Assembly: GCF_000002595.2 (NCBI RefSeq) | Contig: NC_057010.1 | Coordinates: 6,005,527 to 6,069,526 of the forward strand | DNA from: Chlamydomonas reinhardtii | Taxonomy: Eukaryota; Chlorophyta; Chlorophyceae; Chlamydomonadales; Chlamydomonadaceae | DNA length: 64,000 nt | Reading direction: 5' to 3' | Part shown: positions 43,438 to 56,790 of the stretch, piece after piece | Position numbering within the stretch: position 1 is the first letter of the stretch | Layout: the number at the start of each line of letters is the position of its first letter | Program-made: the position numbers and the translations under genes | The notes under the pieces: generated by a model | Database searches by the model: none | Told to the model about the DNA's origin: nothing | What the model saw: the letters and a program-made list of their open reading frames with translations, nothing else

Positions 43438-46090
43438 TCACGTCCACACCGCCAACAGGCACATCGCACCCGCGCCGCCGCACAGCGCCGCAAAGCTCAT
43501 CAGCCGCCGCCCCGCGCCCGCGCCGCCTTCTCCACCGGCCGGCACGAACCTGCCCATGTCCTCCGCCACCAGCTGCACCAGGCTGATGTACAGCAGCATG
43601 CCGCCCGACACGCCGTCAAGGGTGCCCTGCACGCCGCGCGCCACCTCTGACTCCGGGTCGTACAGGCGGGCTAGCGCCATGCCGGCCGCCACTCCAGCGG
43701 GGCAGGTGAGGCTGTAGAAGCCAGCCATTGCCGCGGCCTTGAGGGTGCTGAAGCCGCCACGCGCAATGACACTGCCCAAGCCCAGGCCCTGCAAGGGGAT
43801 GTGCGATAAGGGCGGAGCGTTTTGAAGTGTTCATCAAGCGCGCTGCCGTTGTTGTTTAGACAGGACGCTGCGTCCAGCCCGACCCGCATCCCAGCCCTGC
43901 TCAAGCTCTCTCCTCGGGTCCCTGCAGCCGCCTCCACCCCACACGCCCGACCGCCTCCCACGCCCGATCGCCTCACCTCGAGCCACTGGTGGAAGCTGAG
44001 CGCGATGAGCAGCGCCCGCACCTGCGCCACGTCCTCTGTGATCACACCGACCGCCACGCCAATAATCAGGCTGTGGAACACGCAGCCCAGCTCTGGGAGA
44101 GGGCGCGCGGGAGGAGGAAGGAGAAGAGATTCCAGCAGTTAGCCAAGTAGGCCGTGTCAGCAGGTGGGCACGCAGGCGGTGTACCCGGGCACTGCTGGTG
44201 GCGCGCCGTGCGCATTCCGTGGGGCCAGCCAATTACAGCGTTGTTGTTAACCTGGCTGCTGTTGTTGCTGCTACTGCCGCGACTAGCCGTTGTCCCCTGC
44301 TACGGCTTCAAAAGCCCTGCCATCACACTCACCGAACATGTAGGCGAGCAGCCGCAGCCTCAAGCTCCCGCCTCCCAGACCGCCCGCCGCCGCCGCATCA
44401 CCGCCCACCGCCGCTTCGCCGCCGTTGCCAACCGCGATGGTGAGCAGGCTGGGCGCATTACCGTAGGTGACGCACGTGTGCTGGTGCTGCGGCGGAAGCT
44501 GCTCATACGATGCCGGGTGCTGCTGCGCATGCGGCTTGTGCTGCTGCTCTGCTGTGTGGCCGTGTGCGCCCGGGTGGTGCGGCGGTAGCGTGTGCTTGGC
44601 GTGGGCGTGTGCCCCGTGGCCCTGGTGCTTGGGGTCGCCAGCAAGGTGGCTGTGGCTATGGCCATGGTCATGGTCATTGTCATTGTCATGGCGGTGTGTG
44701 GTTTCCCGGTCATGGCTCTTGGCCCCGCCGCTGCTGCTGCCGTTGCACCCGCCTGGCGGCTGGTGTTGACTGTGGCTATGGCCATGGCTATGCCCGTTGG
44801 CTGCTGCAGCCACGGCAGCGGCACCCGGCCCGCCGTCATTGTCGCTGCCGCTGCTGGCCTCGGCGTCCAGATCAATGTCCACCGGCATGGACGCCAAGTG
44901 CGAATGCACCGGCCTGAGCCAAGCCCCCGCCTCGCTCGACGCCTCCCCCTGCCGCTCCTGCTGCTGCTGCTGCTGCCCCTGCTGCTGCTGGTCTGCCACA
45001 ACCACCACCACGTCCTGCTGCGTGTGCTGTTTGTCGTGCGCATGCTCGTGCGGGTGGTGGCCATGGTGTGTGGGCGAGATGGCCCCTAGTGCATCGCACG
45101 GGCCAGCCGAGGCACCAGCCCGGGGCACCTCGGGCGTGAGAGGTGCCTCCACATCATGCGCGTGGCAGTGCTCATGGTGGTTGTGCTGGTTGTGCTGCTG
45201 CTGCTGGTGGTGGTAATGGTGCCCCTCTTCGTCGCCGGCCTCGCCCTCCATTCCAGCCAGCAGCGGGACGGAGTGGCTGCTGCAGCCGTCCGCGGTGGAC
45301 GAAGTTCCACTGCTCCGCCGCGCCGACGCCGTGCCCGCCCGCCGCCGGTGGTCGTTCACCAAGCCGCTGTCGCGGCCGCGGCTGCTACTGCCGTGGCTGT
45401 GGCCGCAGCCGCCTGTGCCTGCGGCTGCTGCTACAGCCGCCTGGCTGTTGTGCAGGATCTGTGACAGGTGCTCCAGCAGTAGCATCAGCGCCACGCCGCC
45501 CAGCACGCACAGCCCGCCCAGCGGGTAGGTCATCCCACCAAGCCCTGACATGTCCTCAATGGCCTCTGTTTGGTGTACATGAAAGGAGGATGTGGTGAAC
45601 AAGAGGAATGTGCGGAAAGAGTGCGGGGTGCAGCGGAAGAGGGGCAGCCGGGTGGGGGCCATTGCGGGGCGCAGTGCACAATGGCACGAGAGCGGCATCA
45701 CCTAGTGCGCGCACAAACCCACCTGGTATGATGTGCACCAGCGCCAGCGCCAGGATGACTCCGGCCGCCAGCGAGCGAGATAGCTGAGAGGCCAGGCCGT
45801 CGTGGTTGCGGAACGCCTGCGGTTTGGGGTGGGCAAAGGGGGGGGGGGCATACATGAAGGTACAAAGTGACAGAGCGGCCGGCATATACCGAATTGGGCA
45901 CACTGCACCCGTTGTATACCTTCATGAACAGCGGCGGCAGCGCGCCGCATAGTCCCGCTATTAAAATGATGAAGAGTGCTGCCAAACGCAGCTGCGTCGT
46001 GTCCTGACTTTGGACTGCCCCCGAAACTTCATCTTGGGCATGCATGCTGGCATCCGAAGTCGCGTCAGGGCCAGTAATGAGAAACAACAT
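43438..46090 (-). CDS. ZIP family metal transporter with long His-rich loop
   Basis: Minus-strand exons 46090-45920, 45816-45723, 45565-44333, 44092-43977 and 43788-43438 join in phase for 654 residues. ZIP proteins carry zinc, iron or related divalent ions into the cytosol through eight membrane helices. The N-terminal helix (LRLAALFIILIAGLCGALPP) is followed by AAGVILALALVHIIPE and PLGGLCVLGGVALMLLLEHL. Helix IV has FHSLIIGVAVG and helix V, across an intron, HQWLEGLGLG, both with the metal-site His and Glu of the plant/fungal ZIP subgroup. The loop between helices III and IV (about residues 120-480) is far longer than usual and packed with His runs such as HSHGHSHSQH, likely metal-sensing. 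The protein ends MCLLAVWT. It is a tandem paralogue of the gene at 48200-50401. The metal cannot be told from sequence. Confidence 0.9.
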
Positions 46091-48199
46091 TTGCACGCTA
46101 AATGCGGAGGCTTCGCTCGCGCTCCTCCAGAAATGTATGAGAATTGGTACTCGAAGGTATGTCGTTGGAGCTCCTCGCCAGCTTTGTCAGGCTCCGAGCG
46201 AGCAGCTCCGAGCCTACAACAAATCCCGCGCTCAGCTCACGCGTGCTGTCTGTCTGCAGTTGTATCTTATGTTGAATTGCGTAGTTCACCTGAACATTAC
46301 AACATCGCAACAGGCCTGGCCAGCGTGTCTCCGTCTGCACCCGCATGCGCACGCGCCGTGGCCACCCCCCGGCCGAAGTGGCGCATGCATCTAAGGATAC
46401 CCCGGGGCCAGCTGATTTAAGCCAATTCCAGATGCATTCTTAGGGGCATGTAGAGAACATATGCAGGGCGGGGTGGTCTCGGTAACGGCAAATTGGACTG
46501 ACGTGGGCCATCTCCCCCTTCCCCGTGCACCCCTGCGCGCATGCAACCTGCAACTAGCCCGACTCTTCATGCGTCCTGTGCCAGCTGCAGCCCAACGCAT
46601 TTTCAAGCGACCGCGTTGCCACGCTTAACAGCTGGGGCAACGCGCAATACATGGTACTTGAAAGTTGAAAGGGCCCACCCATTGCGAGTCCGTGATAAGA
46701 GAACGTGTCACGTGGCGTCATCGCACCTACCATAAATTGCACAACGCAACAACTCGAGCACTAGCACTAGCGACTTACTCGCACATATGCGTCTGTGTTC
46801 CGGCATGTTACCTGCTGCCTCACCCCAACGAGCAACTCTGCAGCCTATCCGTCCACTACCTGACCGCCCGAATGCACACACGCAAGCACTTCCGCTCTGC
46901 ACACTCAGCAAGGGTTCTGACGTGACCACGGCGGCGCGGGGCGTAAATGGACATCTACACTATACTTAACAATATCCGTGCACCGCGCCTAGCACACGTA
47001 TACGCACAGCACGCTCACGCAAATACGTCATGCCCACTACACGAGCATGCACACACGAGCAACAATGGCAAAGCGGTGGTTGTACTGCCCGACCGCTGCC
47101 GCAGTCATCAGCTCTTTATATTCACCAAGGGGTCGGGCACAGGCTCCTCGATAGCCCTACTTGCATCGAGTTCGGCCTCCCGCAACACACCCGCACTTCA
47201 CTAGAAGCAGCTCGTGCTTGCCGTCAGGCCTACGATGCGCATGGAGGCTGCCTTCCTTCTGTACGACAGACGAAGCAATGCCTACGCCTCCGCAAACCCT
47301 ATGGGCGCGCGGACACCTGTGTATAACCCCTGCCAGTCGCGCAAATAACACGCGCACAAACGACGCGCATATGACACCACAGAGCTAGCTAGGCAACAGT
47401 GTGCGCCCGAAAGTCCCGGCCATTGAGTCCGAAATTAGCTAACGGCATTCGGGCCGCCTACCGTATGCAAAGCTGCATCAGGGACAGCAAAATAGCAATA
47501 AGACGGCCCAGATGTTCCGAACCGTCTTCCGGTGGAGCAGCTAACAGCTTGGGCGCCCAACGTTCATTTCCACCTCTGCCGCCGTGATACTTCCGCGTCC
47601 GTTCTCACGACGCCCAAGCACTGACATAGACCCAAACTGCCGTACGGTACTGTACCCCTGCAACATCTCCAATTTGACAAGTGCAGGTCACTTGCACACC
47701 GTAACACAGACAGATGTGCAGTCCTTGAAACCGCGCTGCTCAACGTGCGTACCTCCTCCATCGCTCATGTCGACCCAGTCACACGCAAGTCCGCCCAACA
47801 AGTGCACCACCACACGCCCAGCCCCCCACGACTGCCTCGAAAAACCACACCTATCACGACAGCGCGCAACGCTTTTCTGTATGTATGTATGTGAGTGCGT
47901 GCAAGGCCCAAGCCACAACGGCCCGCATTGCGGCCGGCCGCGGACTTCCTCCTACCTGCCCCACCATTTCAGATATCGTGACAGCCCGGACTCTACTCCG
48001 CCTGTGCTCCTGGAACGGCCGCACACAATGCCAAGCGCTCATGGACGGCCGCACACATTGCCGTGCCGAAATGCGCCTACGTGGAGGCGGCAACCGCGCC
48101 GCCTGCCTGCTGCCTACTACTAGCGCGAGCCCTGCCGCTGCGCTATTAATCTGGCACCCCCAATGCCTCCACCTCCAGGCCACACCCAGCCCGCCAGCT
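46091..48199. other. Spacer between the two ZIP genes, nothing recognised
   Basis: Holds the promoter side of the first ZIP gene and the 3' flank of the second. A few short imperfect repeats occur (for example ACGGCCGCACACA near 48016 and 48042). No exon with convincing borders was found on either strand. Confidence 0.4.
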
Positions 48200-50401
48200 C
48201 TAGGACCAGACGGCCAGGATGCACATGGAGCCGGCCCCGAGGAACAGCGCCAGGAAGCTGAGAAGCCGCGCACTGGCGCCGCCGCTCGGGGAGCCCGGCA
48301 CGAACCTGCCCATGTCCTCCGCCACCAGCTGCACCAGGCTGATGTACATCAGCATGCCACCCGACACGCCGTTAAGGGTGCCCTGCACGCCGCGAGCGCG
48401 CTCCGACTCGGCATCATAGCTGGAGGCGATGGCCATTCCCACCGCGATGCCCACCGGGCACGTCAGGCTGTAGGTGAGGATCATGATGGCGCCCTTGAGC
48501 GTGCTGAAGCCGCCGCGCAGGACCACAGACGCCAGCGAGACGCCCTGCAGCAGTCAGGCGTGCAAGCAGCAAGCTGAGCAATGAGAAGGCCGCACGCGCG
48601 CGATTGTGCTTGCCAGGTGCACGACATATGTTGCCCAGGTCTTGCTCCCTTCCCCCGTGCCCTCTTTCTCACGCGCCACATCGCGCTATCTCTACGCTCC
48701 GAAAGTCTCCCTTGACCCCCTCGCATCTTGCCCCGTTATCATGGGGATGCTGCCTGCAAATGCCGCCGTCCCCCGCCTCGGCCGCGCCTCACCTCCAGGA
48801 ACTGGTGGAAGCTGAGCGCAATGAGCAGCGCCCGCACCTCCACCAGGTCGGTCGTGTTGACGCCTAGGCTGATGCCGATGATGAAGCTGTGGAACACGCA
48901 GCCCAGCTCTGCGCGTGCGGTGGCCGGCAAAAAGATGTGCAGGTACACGCGTTACGAGCGCAAGAGCACCAAAAGTGCGAAGACCGGCATGCGAGGTCCT
49001 CAACTACCGCTGGTATGCACAGGAATGACCACAGCAGCAATACCACTGCATGTATGCTCCGTACACTCAGGGCTCCCGCCCGAGCCCTAGGCCCCTCCTG
49101 TTCAGGCTGCTCACCAAACATGTACGCCAAGATCTTAAGCCGCAGCGAGCCCGACGCCGCTTGCGTGGCGGCGGGGGAGGTGCTGGAGAACCAGTTCCCC
49201 GCCGAGCCGCGTGACACGCACACGTGGTTGTGCCCCGGCTCCGAGGCGCGCGTGTAGCACGAATCTCCCGGCGCCCCGCCCGCCGGCGTCCCCTCGCTGC
49301 CCGCGGCCGCCCCGTCGCAGCAGCCCGACGCCACGCCCTCTGCCACCGCCACCGCCATTGCTGACTTCATGGGCACGCTGCTATCGCTAGCAAGCACGCC
49401 GCTGGGGTCCGCCTCGCAGTTGCTGCTGGTCTGGGCGGTGGCGCGCTTGGCTGCGCCGCAGGGGGTTGCGCCCGCCTCAATGTCCGTGCAGGAGCTGGGT
49501 AGCGCCGTGAAGGCCGCGGCCGCCGAGTCGGCGGCGGGGGCGTGGCTGTGCGGCCCGTGCATGATGTGCGCCAGGTGCTCCAGGAACACCATCAGCGCCA
49601 CGCCGAACAGCACGCACGTGCCGCCCAGCGGGTACTCGATGCCCCCAAGGCCCGCCATCTCCTCCACGGCCTCTGTAGTGCGCGTGTGACACGAAGGGAA
49701 AGGGGGGAACGTCAGGGACGGCCCTTGCATATGGAAGGAAGTGCCACGGCTGGAGACGTGGCGCAAGGGAGCCAGACACTCAGCCAATGCACGAGGCAGC
49801 TGTACGCCAGCCCGAATGCAATACAAATGCGATGCCACTAGGTATACACGTTAGCGGGCCGCGAAGGCGCCGGCGAGGGCGCAGGGCGCGTCCCTGGATG
49901 GTGCGCAGGCTGGAAGGGGGATTGCAACGAGGACGCCCTCTGACCCGGGAACCCTGCTCACCTGGAATGATATGTACCAGCGCAAGTGCTAGAATGACTC
50001 CGGCCGAGAACGAGCGGACAAGCCGTGTGAGCATCCCCTCCTGGTCGCGGAAGACCTGCACACATAATACGAATGGAGTCAGATACATGCACTTGTAGTG
50101 ATTCAATGCTTTGAGCGGAGCAATCAAATGCCCGACTCGGACAAAGACCGCCAACAAATCTGCTTTTCCATCGCAACCCTCCGCGACCGCCCCTGCAACC
50201 CACGTTGAGAAAGAGGGGTGGTACGCCTCCTAAAAGACCAGCGGCAAGGATGACGAAGACAGCCGCAATTCTGAGGGACTGTGTCTTATTGTGCGCCGGC
50301 TGCGGCTCCGCTGAAAGTTCTGGTGGTGACAGGACATCTGAGCTAGTTCCTGGATGCACCAGGGCATCCAGAACCACGCGCCCAGCTCGTAACAAGGACA
50401 T
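48200..50401 (-). CDS. ZIP family metal transporter
   Basis: Minus-strand exons 50401-50204, 50055-49962, 49672-49115, 48908-48793 and 48544-48200 join in phase for 436 residues. ATG 50401 gives MSLLRAGRVV, ahead of the first helix (LRIAAVFVILAAGLLGGVPP). Then come SAGVILALALVHIIPE, PLGGTCVLFGVALMVFLEHL, a moderately Cys/His-bearing loop of about 170 residues, FHSFIIGISLG and HQFLEGVSLAS, then helices VI-VIII ending MCILAVWS. The motif residues for metal binding are present. Exon 2 (94 bp) and exon 4 (116 bp) have the same length and all introns the same phases as in the neighbour at 43438-46090, so the two arose by tandem duplication. Here the His-rich loop is short, which suggests different regulation or metal preference. 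Divergent from ORC5, 1.9 kb away. Confidence 0.9.
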
Positions 50402-52331
50402 TTTGCAACGCGAGGTCGGCAAACGCAGAAATCAGGATCGCGTACTAGCTATTAGCACTAATGCGAAGACATATATTAGACAGAATGATCGTTGCGGTAA
50501 ATGGCTGAGCAAGAACGTCGGGCTAGGTGCTAACGGTATTCCGTTACTGACACGGTCGTATTTGTACCAAGGCTGCAGAAATGATGCAACTTGGGCCCAT
50601 TGAGACAGCCGGACCTGCTATGATGTTCATGCTATACGAAGCAATCCTAAACGAGACTCCGGGGCCAGCCAGCCGACGTCTGGCAAGCTGGCCGGTCACC
50701 ACAAGCTCCAACGCGTGATTGGCGTCGCGTCGGCCCCTTGACTTTATGGCTCGGCCACCGGAGCTGGGCTTGCTGTACCGCTCACAACATGCACTGTTAA
50801 GGCTGAAGCAGGCAGCCTTTGACACACATTCGGAGCCCCGTTCAAACCGATGAGCTGGCGGGGCCCATGGACGGCGGTGGGGCGCTGACCGACGGGCACT
50901 CCGGCCTTCCTGCCTTTCCCAAGTGCGGGCGGCGGCCATACTGGGAGCTACTGGGCTCATGTCAACGAGGATTATAGCATGGTGGAGACGGCCACAGCAG
51001 TTACGCACAGGTCACCTGCTGCAACCGGTCGGTCGACGGCTCCAAACCGCATATGGGGTAACATCCGCATCCATATGGGGCAGCAATGTTGCGAGATGTC
51101 GCAGACGCGTCCTCATTATTCGTGCTTGCAACACCCTGGGGACGGGCGTGTTGAAACCCCGCCGGGCGTCACGTAGAACGGGGTGTCCCAGGGCCACCCA
51201 ACTGGGGGAACAGTGGGAGGTGTGCCCCGTGCTCAGATGCGGCGGTTGCCCACCCTTGCCATACCTGGAGGTGCAATGAAAGATCATGCGCAACCCATCC
51301 CTCACTAACTCACTTCTTTGGCAATTGACGCAGCCGCGCTTGCGCAAAGCCGCGACCATACTACTCCTTGGCACTCTGGGGAGCCGGCCCATTTGCGGGA
51401 TGCCTGCAGCGTTGTCTTTAGATCTACCGCCTCAAGCGACTGGGACTGCACGTGGGCCGCAATACGGTACTGTCTGCACTTATTTGTGCTCTGATGCTCT
51501 CGCCCCAATCCCTGGATAAGAGTGTGGGGCGCTCCCTGTCCTTGCTGTGATGCCCTTGTCATACTGATGTGGTACCCCAGTGGATCCCGCTGCAAGGTTG
51601 AAGTATGGGTGGACGGGTGGCAAGGGCAGTATGTATGACATCCCACGATGGCAGACTGACAGTCTGAGTATCTGACTGAATTCCACCAGGGGGCGTCATC
51701 CAGAGTCCCAGGTACCCTGCTGGCCCCAACGCGGCAACGCCCCCATCAAGAGTCCCCGCAAGCACACCGTAGCTCCTAAAGCTCCTGGCACCCGAGCTTC
51801 CGTGCCACTGCCCTTTGGCAACCAGTCCTGGGCCATGCCTCTGGATGGCGCATTCAGGCGCACCCTTTCTCCAGCATGTCCGTCGACCAGCCCCTGACAG
51901 GTCTGGGATGCCGGTGCGCAGCTGCGGCCGATTTTCGCTGCAGCTGTGGGCAAGGACGCATACATACCTTTACGATGCGCAATGTGCGGGTATGCTGAAG
52001 GGCGCAGTCCCAACCACGCAGTCGTGTTGCTGCGGGCGGCTGCGGGCGGGGTGCCTGCAGCAGAGCAGTAGCCACGCGGACGCGGTATGCTCGCTGCGAC
52101 ACACAAATCCAATGCGCAATAATACAGTAGCATTCTCCACACTACACGCCACTCTCTGTACATTCATTTGAGCTGAAAGCTTGGAGTTTGAGCAGCAGTT
52201 TTCACTACTTCAAACTCCGTCTATTGCGAACTGGCATTTCTTCGACGTCTCAGATTACTCGAAGATGTCCAGCTGCTAGCTATAAATCATATAATTGCCG
52301 TGGAAGGGCTCGGTTGTCGTCGCGGAGCGAA
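50402..52331. other. Divergent promoter region of ZIP and ORC5 genes
   Basis: About 1.9 kb with no supported exon. Codon patterns of the short open frames on both strands do not resemble the neighbouring genes. No tRNA-like fold or long repeat was noticed. Confidence 0.4.
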
Positions 52332-55300
52332 ATGGCGGGGCCAGACGTCGCCAGCTGCTGGCCGTGCCGGGAGACCCAGGTACTTTGCCCAAAGGCTATC
52401 AGTATTGATTTCAAGTACGAATAAGAGAACTGAACAGGTTGTTGCTGACGTTATTCTCGAAATTCCAGGTCGCATCGCTGAAGAATTGGCTGTCAGGGCG
52501 AACTGCGTCGCACATCATTGTGCATGGTCCTTCTGGAACGGGCAAGACGTCAATAGTCAGGTGTGGATGCCGTCAGAGGTCCGCGCGGGGTGCTGTGGGT
52601 GGCCGCGGGGGGGGGGAAGGCTGGAGCTGGCACAGCGCTCATGACAGCACGCTGTCCCCGTTGTTGAACCGCTGCAGGCATTGCCTGGAGGCATGGGGGC
52701 ACCGGTATGCCTACACAACGCTCCCACAGGTACAGTAGCGCACGGGGCCACGGGCGGGTCGCAGGCTGATGCGTGGGGGGGGGGCCTATTTGTACAGGGC
52801 GGGACACTGCACACGAGAAAGTATGTGTATCTTTGGCATACCTCATGCGAGTTCACGTATGACCATTGACGACAACACTCAACGCCACCACCGCCGCCAG
52901 GAGTACAAGCTGCGCCAGCTGTTCAACGCGCTGCTGTCTCAGCTGTGGGGCCTCAAGCGCAAGCGGGACGCAGGCTTCGGCGCCACCGCGGGCGCAGACA
53001 GCTGGAACGAGTTCGCGGAGGCAGTGGCGGGTGAGCAGGCGGCGGGATGGGGTGGGGGGCGGCAAGAAGGGGCGGCAGGAGGGGTTGTTTCCACCATTCT
53101 TAGTGAAAAAGAACCAGAGACACGAGAATTCAGGGTGCGGCAGGAGGGGCGCGGCAGGAGGGGCGGCAAGAGGGGGCTGCAGGAGTGGGCGGCAGGCGGG
53201 GCAGCAGGAGGGGGACCATTGTCGCGGTAGCTGAAAGCCTTGGCACCAGCCGTGTAAGAAGGCGTGCAAAAGGGTGGGTAGTACTTGAATGGGCTGGGCC
53301 ATGGGACCCACGCATGGGACCGGGCCTGACTCCAGTCGAGTCGAGGCGCTGCTGAACACACACTGCAACACCCTCTGCACCACCATCTGCCGCCGCCGCC
53401 GCAGCCGTGTGCCCGCCCGGCGCCGCCCGCTGCTCGGTGTTGGTGCTGGACAACCTGGAGTGGGGCGCGCACAAGAACATGCTGCCGCAGCTGCTGGCGG
53501 CCATACGGGTAGGGCTGGGGCTGGCGTAGGGAGTAGGCTTGGGACTGGGGCTGGGGCAGGAAGGAGGCGCATTGGGGTGGCGATGTGGGGGTGGAGTACA
53601 GCCAAGGTGGTGGGACGGAAGGACACAGGTTACGCCAAGGGACAGGGATGGAAAGGGTGCCTTCAATACCTTGTTGCCTATTGCCGGCGTGTACCTGCGC
53701 ACATGCGTCCGCCCCCCGCCCCACGTAGCGCCCTGCCACCTCCCACCTACTTTGCCCCCATTGCAGTGGCAGCGGGCCAGTCTGGTGGTGGTGGCCATCA
53801 CGTCCACCGCGCCGCAGGTGGGGGCTGCATGTGCGCCTGTCCATGTGTATGTGTGCGTGCATGCGTGTGTGCGTGTATGTGGGCCCCATTTGTAAGCCTG
53901 TACCGGTAGCGCCACTGCCCTTTTTCGACCTGGAACTACTGCTCTCTTGCGCTGCCGCAACCCTTTGCGTTCGTATCCACCAACGCGCACGCCGCCGCAC
54001 AGGACCTGCGCTACGGCCCTGCAGTGGGTCTGGGGCTGCCGCTGATGCACGGCGTGCACTTCCCCGCCTACAGCCGCGAGCAGCTGGCAGAGGTGCTGGC
54101 GGCGGTGGGTGGGGCGAGGGAGGTGCACAGCGTCGGGGGTGTGGGGTTTGGGGAGGTGCGGTCAGGACTGGGGAATACCGTAAGTTGACGGGGCGGCGGT
54201 AGATAGCCGGAGCTACTGGCAGGGCCGGGGAGAGGGCTACGATGACAAAACCCAAAGGGCAGGGGCGCGGGGGGCAGTGACTGTAGGTCCGGCAGCCGTG
54301 CCTCAGGCAGGCACCGCAGCAGGGTCGTCACTTGCGCAACAGTCGCCCGCTCGCGCTTTCCGCTGAGAGAAGGGCCACGCCTACCGACCCACCCCAGTCG
54401 CATCCTAGTTTGGAAACGACACAGCCCGCACCCATACACCCCGCACCCTTCACACCGCGCAGAACCCGCCCACGGGCTATGGCACTGACGCCTCCGCCAC
54501 CGAGTGCCGGCCCCCTGGCTCGGCACAGCCTCAACGGCCGCCGCCTCCTCCCGGCCTGCTGCGTGAGCTGTGGGGTGAGTTCTGCCGCGCCTGCGTCGCC
54601 AACAACTTCAGTGCCGTGAGCCGCTCCGCCGCGGACCTGGCTGCGGTGGCGGGTTGGTTGTGGCCCATATACAGCCGGCCGCTGCAGGAGGGCAGGGTGA
54701 GCGCCGGGGCGAGGGCGAGAGGGAGTGGGAGGCGGACGGTGGGCCCCGCCAGGCTGCTGCCCTTTAGCTTGCTGCCGTCCTCTTTCACTTCCACCTACTT
54801 GATTGCTCCCCTATATCGGGCTCGCGGAGTGCTGGCGTTGACAAGCTCGCACGTGCACATGCACCTCAGCGACCGTGTGTGGTGTGTCCCCTCAGGTCCG
54901 CGCCGGCAGTGCCGTGGAGACCATTGTCCGGCAGTTGGACGGGCTCATGCAGCAGCAGCAAGTGGTGAGGGCAGCGGCCGCGGGGAGGGCAGGAGTGGTG
55001 GTGGGGGGGGGGGGGCACAACATTCAACGGGGGCCGAGATGGGCAATATGCCCAAGCCCACCGAGTAGGTCCTAGAGGGGAGGGGTTCGCGTGGCCTGGA
55101 AACCTGATAAAGGAGTTGAAACTGCTAGCTCGGTCTCTAATGACCCAAGTTGTCCAACACCCTACAAGCTGTATAAGCTTACCCACCCCCCAACACGCCC
55201 CTCTTATGCTCGACCCAGGTCCGCCAGGTTATGGAGGTGTATCGGCCGGGCATGCGCAGCCCACCACCCGTGCTGCAAGCGCTATCGGCGGCGGCGGCGG

Positions 55301-56790
55301 CGGCCGGGCAAGGCTCGGTGGGCTCCGCCGGCGCGGGGTCGGGCGGCGACGGTGACGGCGGCGGCGGCGCACTGGTTGCAAACCTGGGCAAGGCGGCCAA
55401 ACTGCTGCTGTTGGCTGGTGAGCTTGGTGGTGGTACGGATGAGGTGGTGGAGCTTGAGGGGACGTCTGCAGGGATCTACCTGCGACTACGACGCACGGTT
55501 GTCGCCCTTCATGAGTGGCTGTGCTGGCTTGACTTGTCGGGGTCTGTCTTACATTGTTGTTGTCCTCCCGCCCTCTCCTCACCCCAACCCCCCCACACAC
55601 AACCCCCCCCCCCCCACACACACACACACGTTTCCTCACACAGCCTTCGTGGCCAGCCGCAACAAGCCCACACTGGACAAGGACCTGTTCGAGTACCGCA
55701 CACGCCCAGGCAGGCGGCGGGGCGGCCGCAACGGCGCGGGCCCCGGGCGGGCGGGCGAGGCGCAGCAGGAGGCGGACCGGCAGGTGTGGCGGGCGCCGGC
55801 TGGTCGCGGGGCAGGACGACCGGATGACGGTTGTGGACTCGTGGGTGTTGGCACCGCGTCTGTGAGCGAGGGAGCTCACAAACTTGCCGGAGCCTAACCA
55901 CGTTCTGCATGGCCTTCCTCTGCCTGCCGCACCCGCGCCCACTCAAATACACACGCAGGCTGAGGCTGCGAAGGAGGCGCGGCTGAAGGGCCCTCACGCC
56001 TTCCCGCTCACCCGCCTCATCTCCATCTTTCACCGCCTGTGGGCCTCGGTGCCCAGCCTGGGCGACGACCTGGTCAGCTCGGGGCTGTACGGCGGGTCGG
56101 TGTTCACGGCGGAGGGAGGGGGAGGGGCCGGGGGCGCGGACGTGCTGGATGTGGATCTGGCCACGGGCTTCGCGGGCGGCCGCAACGGACTCGAGGTAAG
56201 CGCGACGTGGCCGGGTACGGGGCGGGGCGAGTGGGTGGGTGGCTAGGCAATGCCATGTCGAGGTAAATCGAGACCCACAACTTGGGATGGGCAGTGGTGG
56301 TGCAGGTGCAGGGTTCATACGGGATGCACGTTTTTCCATTGCCGTGTATGACTCTGACCGCGGCCCTGGCGCCCCCTCCCCCTGCCTGGCTGTGCAGGCG
56401 GTGTGGAGCCAGAGCGCCGCCGTGCTCAGTGCGGTGACGGGGCTGCAGGGCATGGGGCTGCTGGCCAAGGTGAGGGCCGGACCGGCAGGGGGGTGGGACA
56501 CTGGGACCGTGCCAGCAGCAGCCCGGCAGGGGTATCGCCACGTACTTGAAAGCCTACTTGTTCGCTCCGTTGCTACGGCTTCGCCATAAACAACCGCGTT
56601 TCTGAACCTTATCCTGACCTCCCCCGCCTCTGCACCCTCCCTCCGCCGCCCCGCCCCTGCGCAGCACGGCTCCGGCGAGGACCCTCTGGAGCAGCCGCGC
56701 TTCACGTGCGCCATTGACGACCCGCTCGCGCAGCAGCTGGCGGCGGACGTCAACCTGCAGCTCAACAATTACCTCATGTACGATAAGTAG
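52332..56790 (+). CDS. ORC5: Origin recognition complex subunit 5
   Basis: Fourteen exons, all in phase: 52332-52379, 52469-52560, 52678-52729, 52901-53030, 53405-53508, 53767-53817, 54003-54104, 54463-54696, 54896-54964, 55219-55417, 55644-55783, 55959-56195, 56398-56469, 56665-56790; 551 residues. ORC5 is an AAA+ subunit of the nuclear complex that marks replication origins. CWPCRETQVASLKNWLSG matches the ORC5 start. Walker A is HGPSGTGKTSIV (Lys42) and Walker B is VLVLDNLE (Asp123); WQRASLVVVAITSTAP is the sensor strand. The C-terminal ORC5 domain shows AFVASRNKPTLDKDLF, GPHAFPLTRLISIFHRLW and the end PRFTCAIDD ... NNYLMYDK, as in human and plant ORC5. Gly/Ala-rich inserts lengthen it past the usual 435 or so residues. 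The donor of exon 7 could be 54092 instead of 54104. It converges with the WEE1 gene. Confidence 0.92.

Noticed and set aside
47584-48123. 180-residue plus-strand frame between the ZIP genes
   Set aside because: Low-complexity Pro/His/Thr content, no splice partners, no motif; it looks like chance in GC-rich DNA.
52438-52468. Start of ORC5 exon 2 at the earlier acceptor GAACAG
   Set aside because: Its phase does not match exon 1; the acceptor before 52469 gives RETQVASLK, which fits ORC5.
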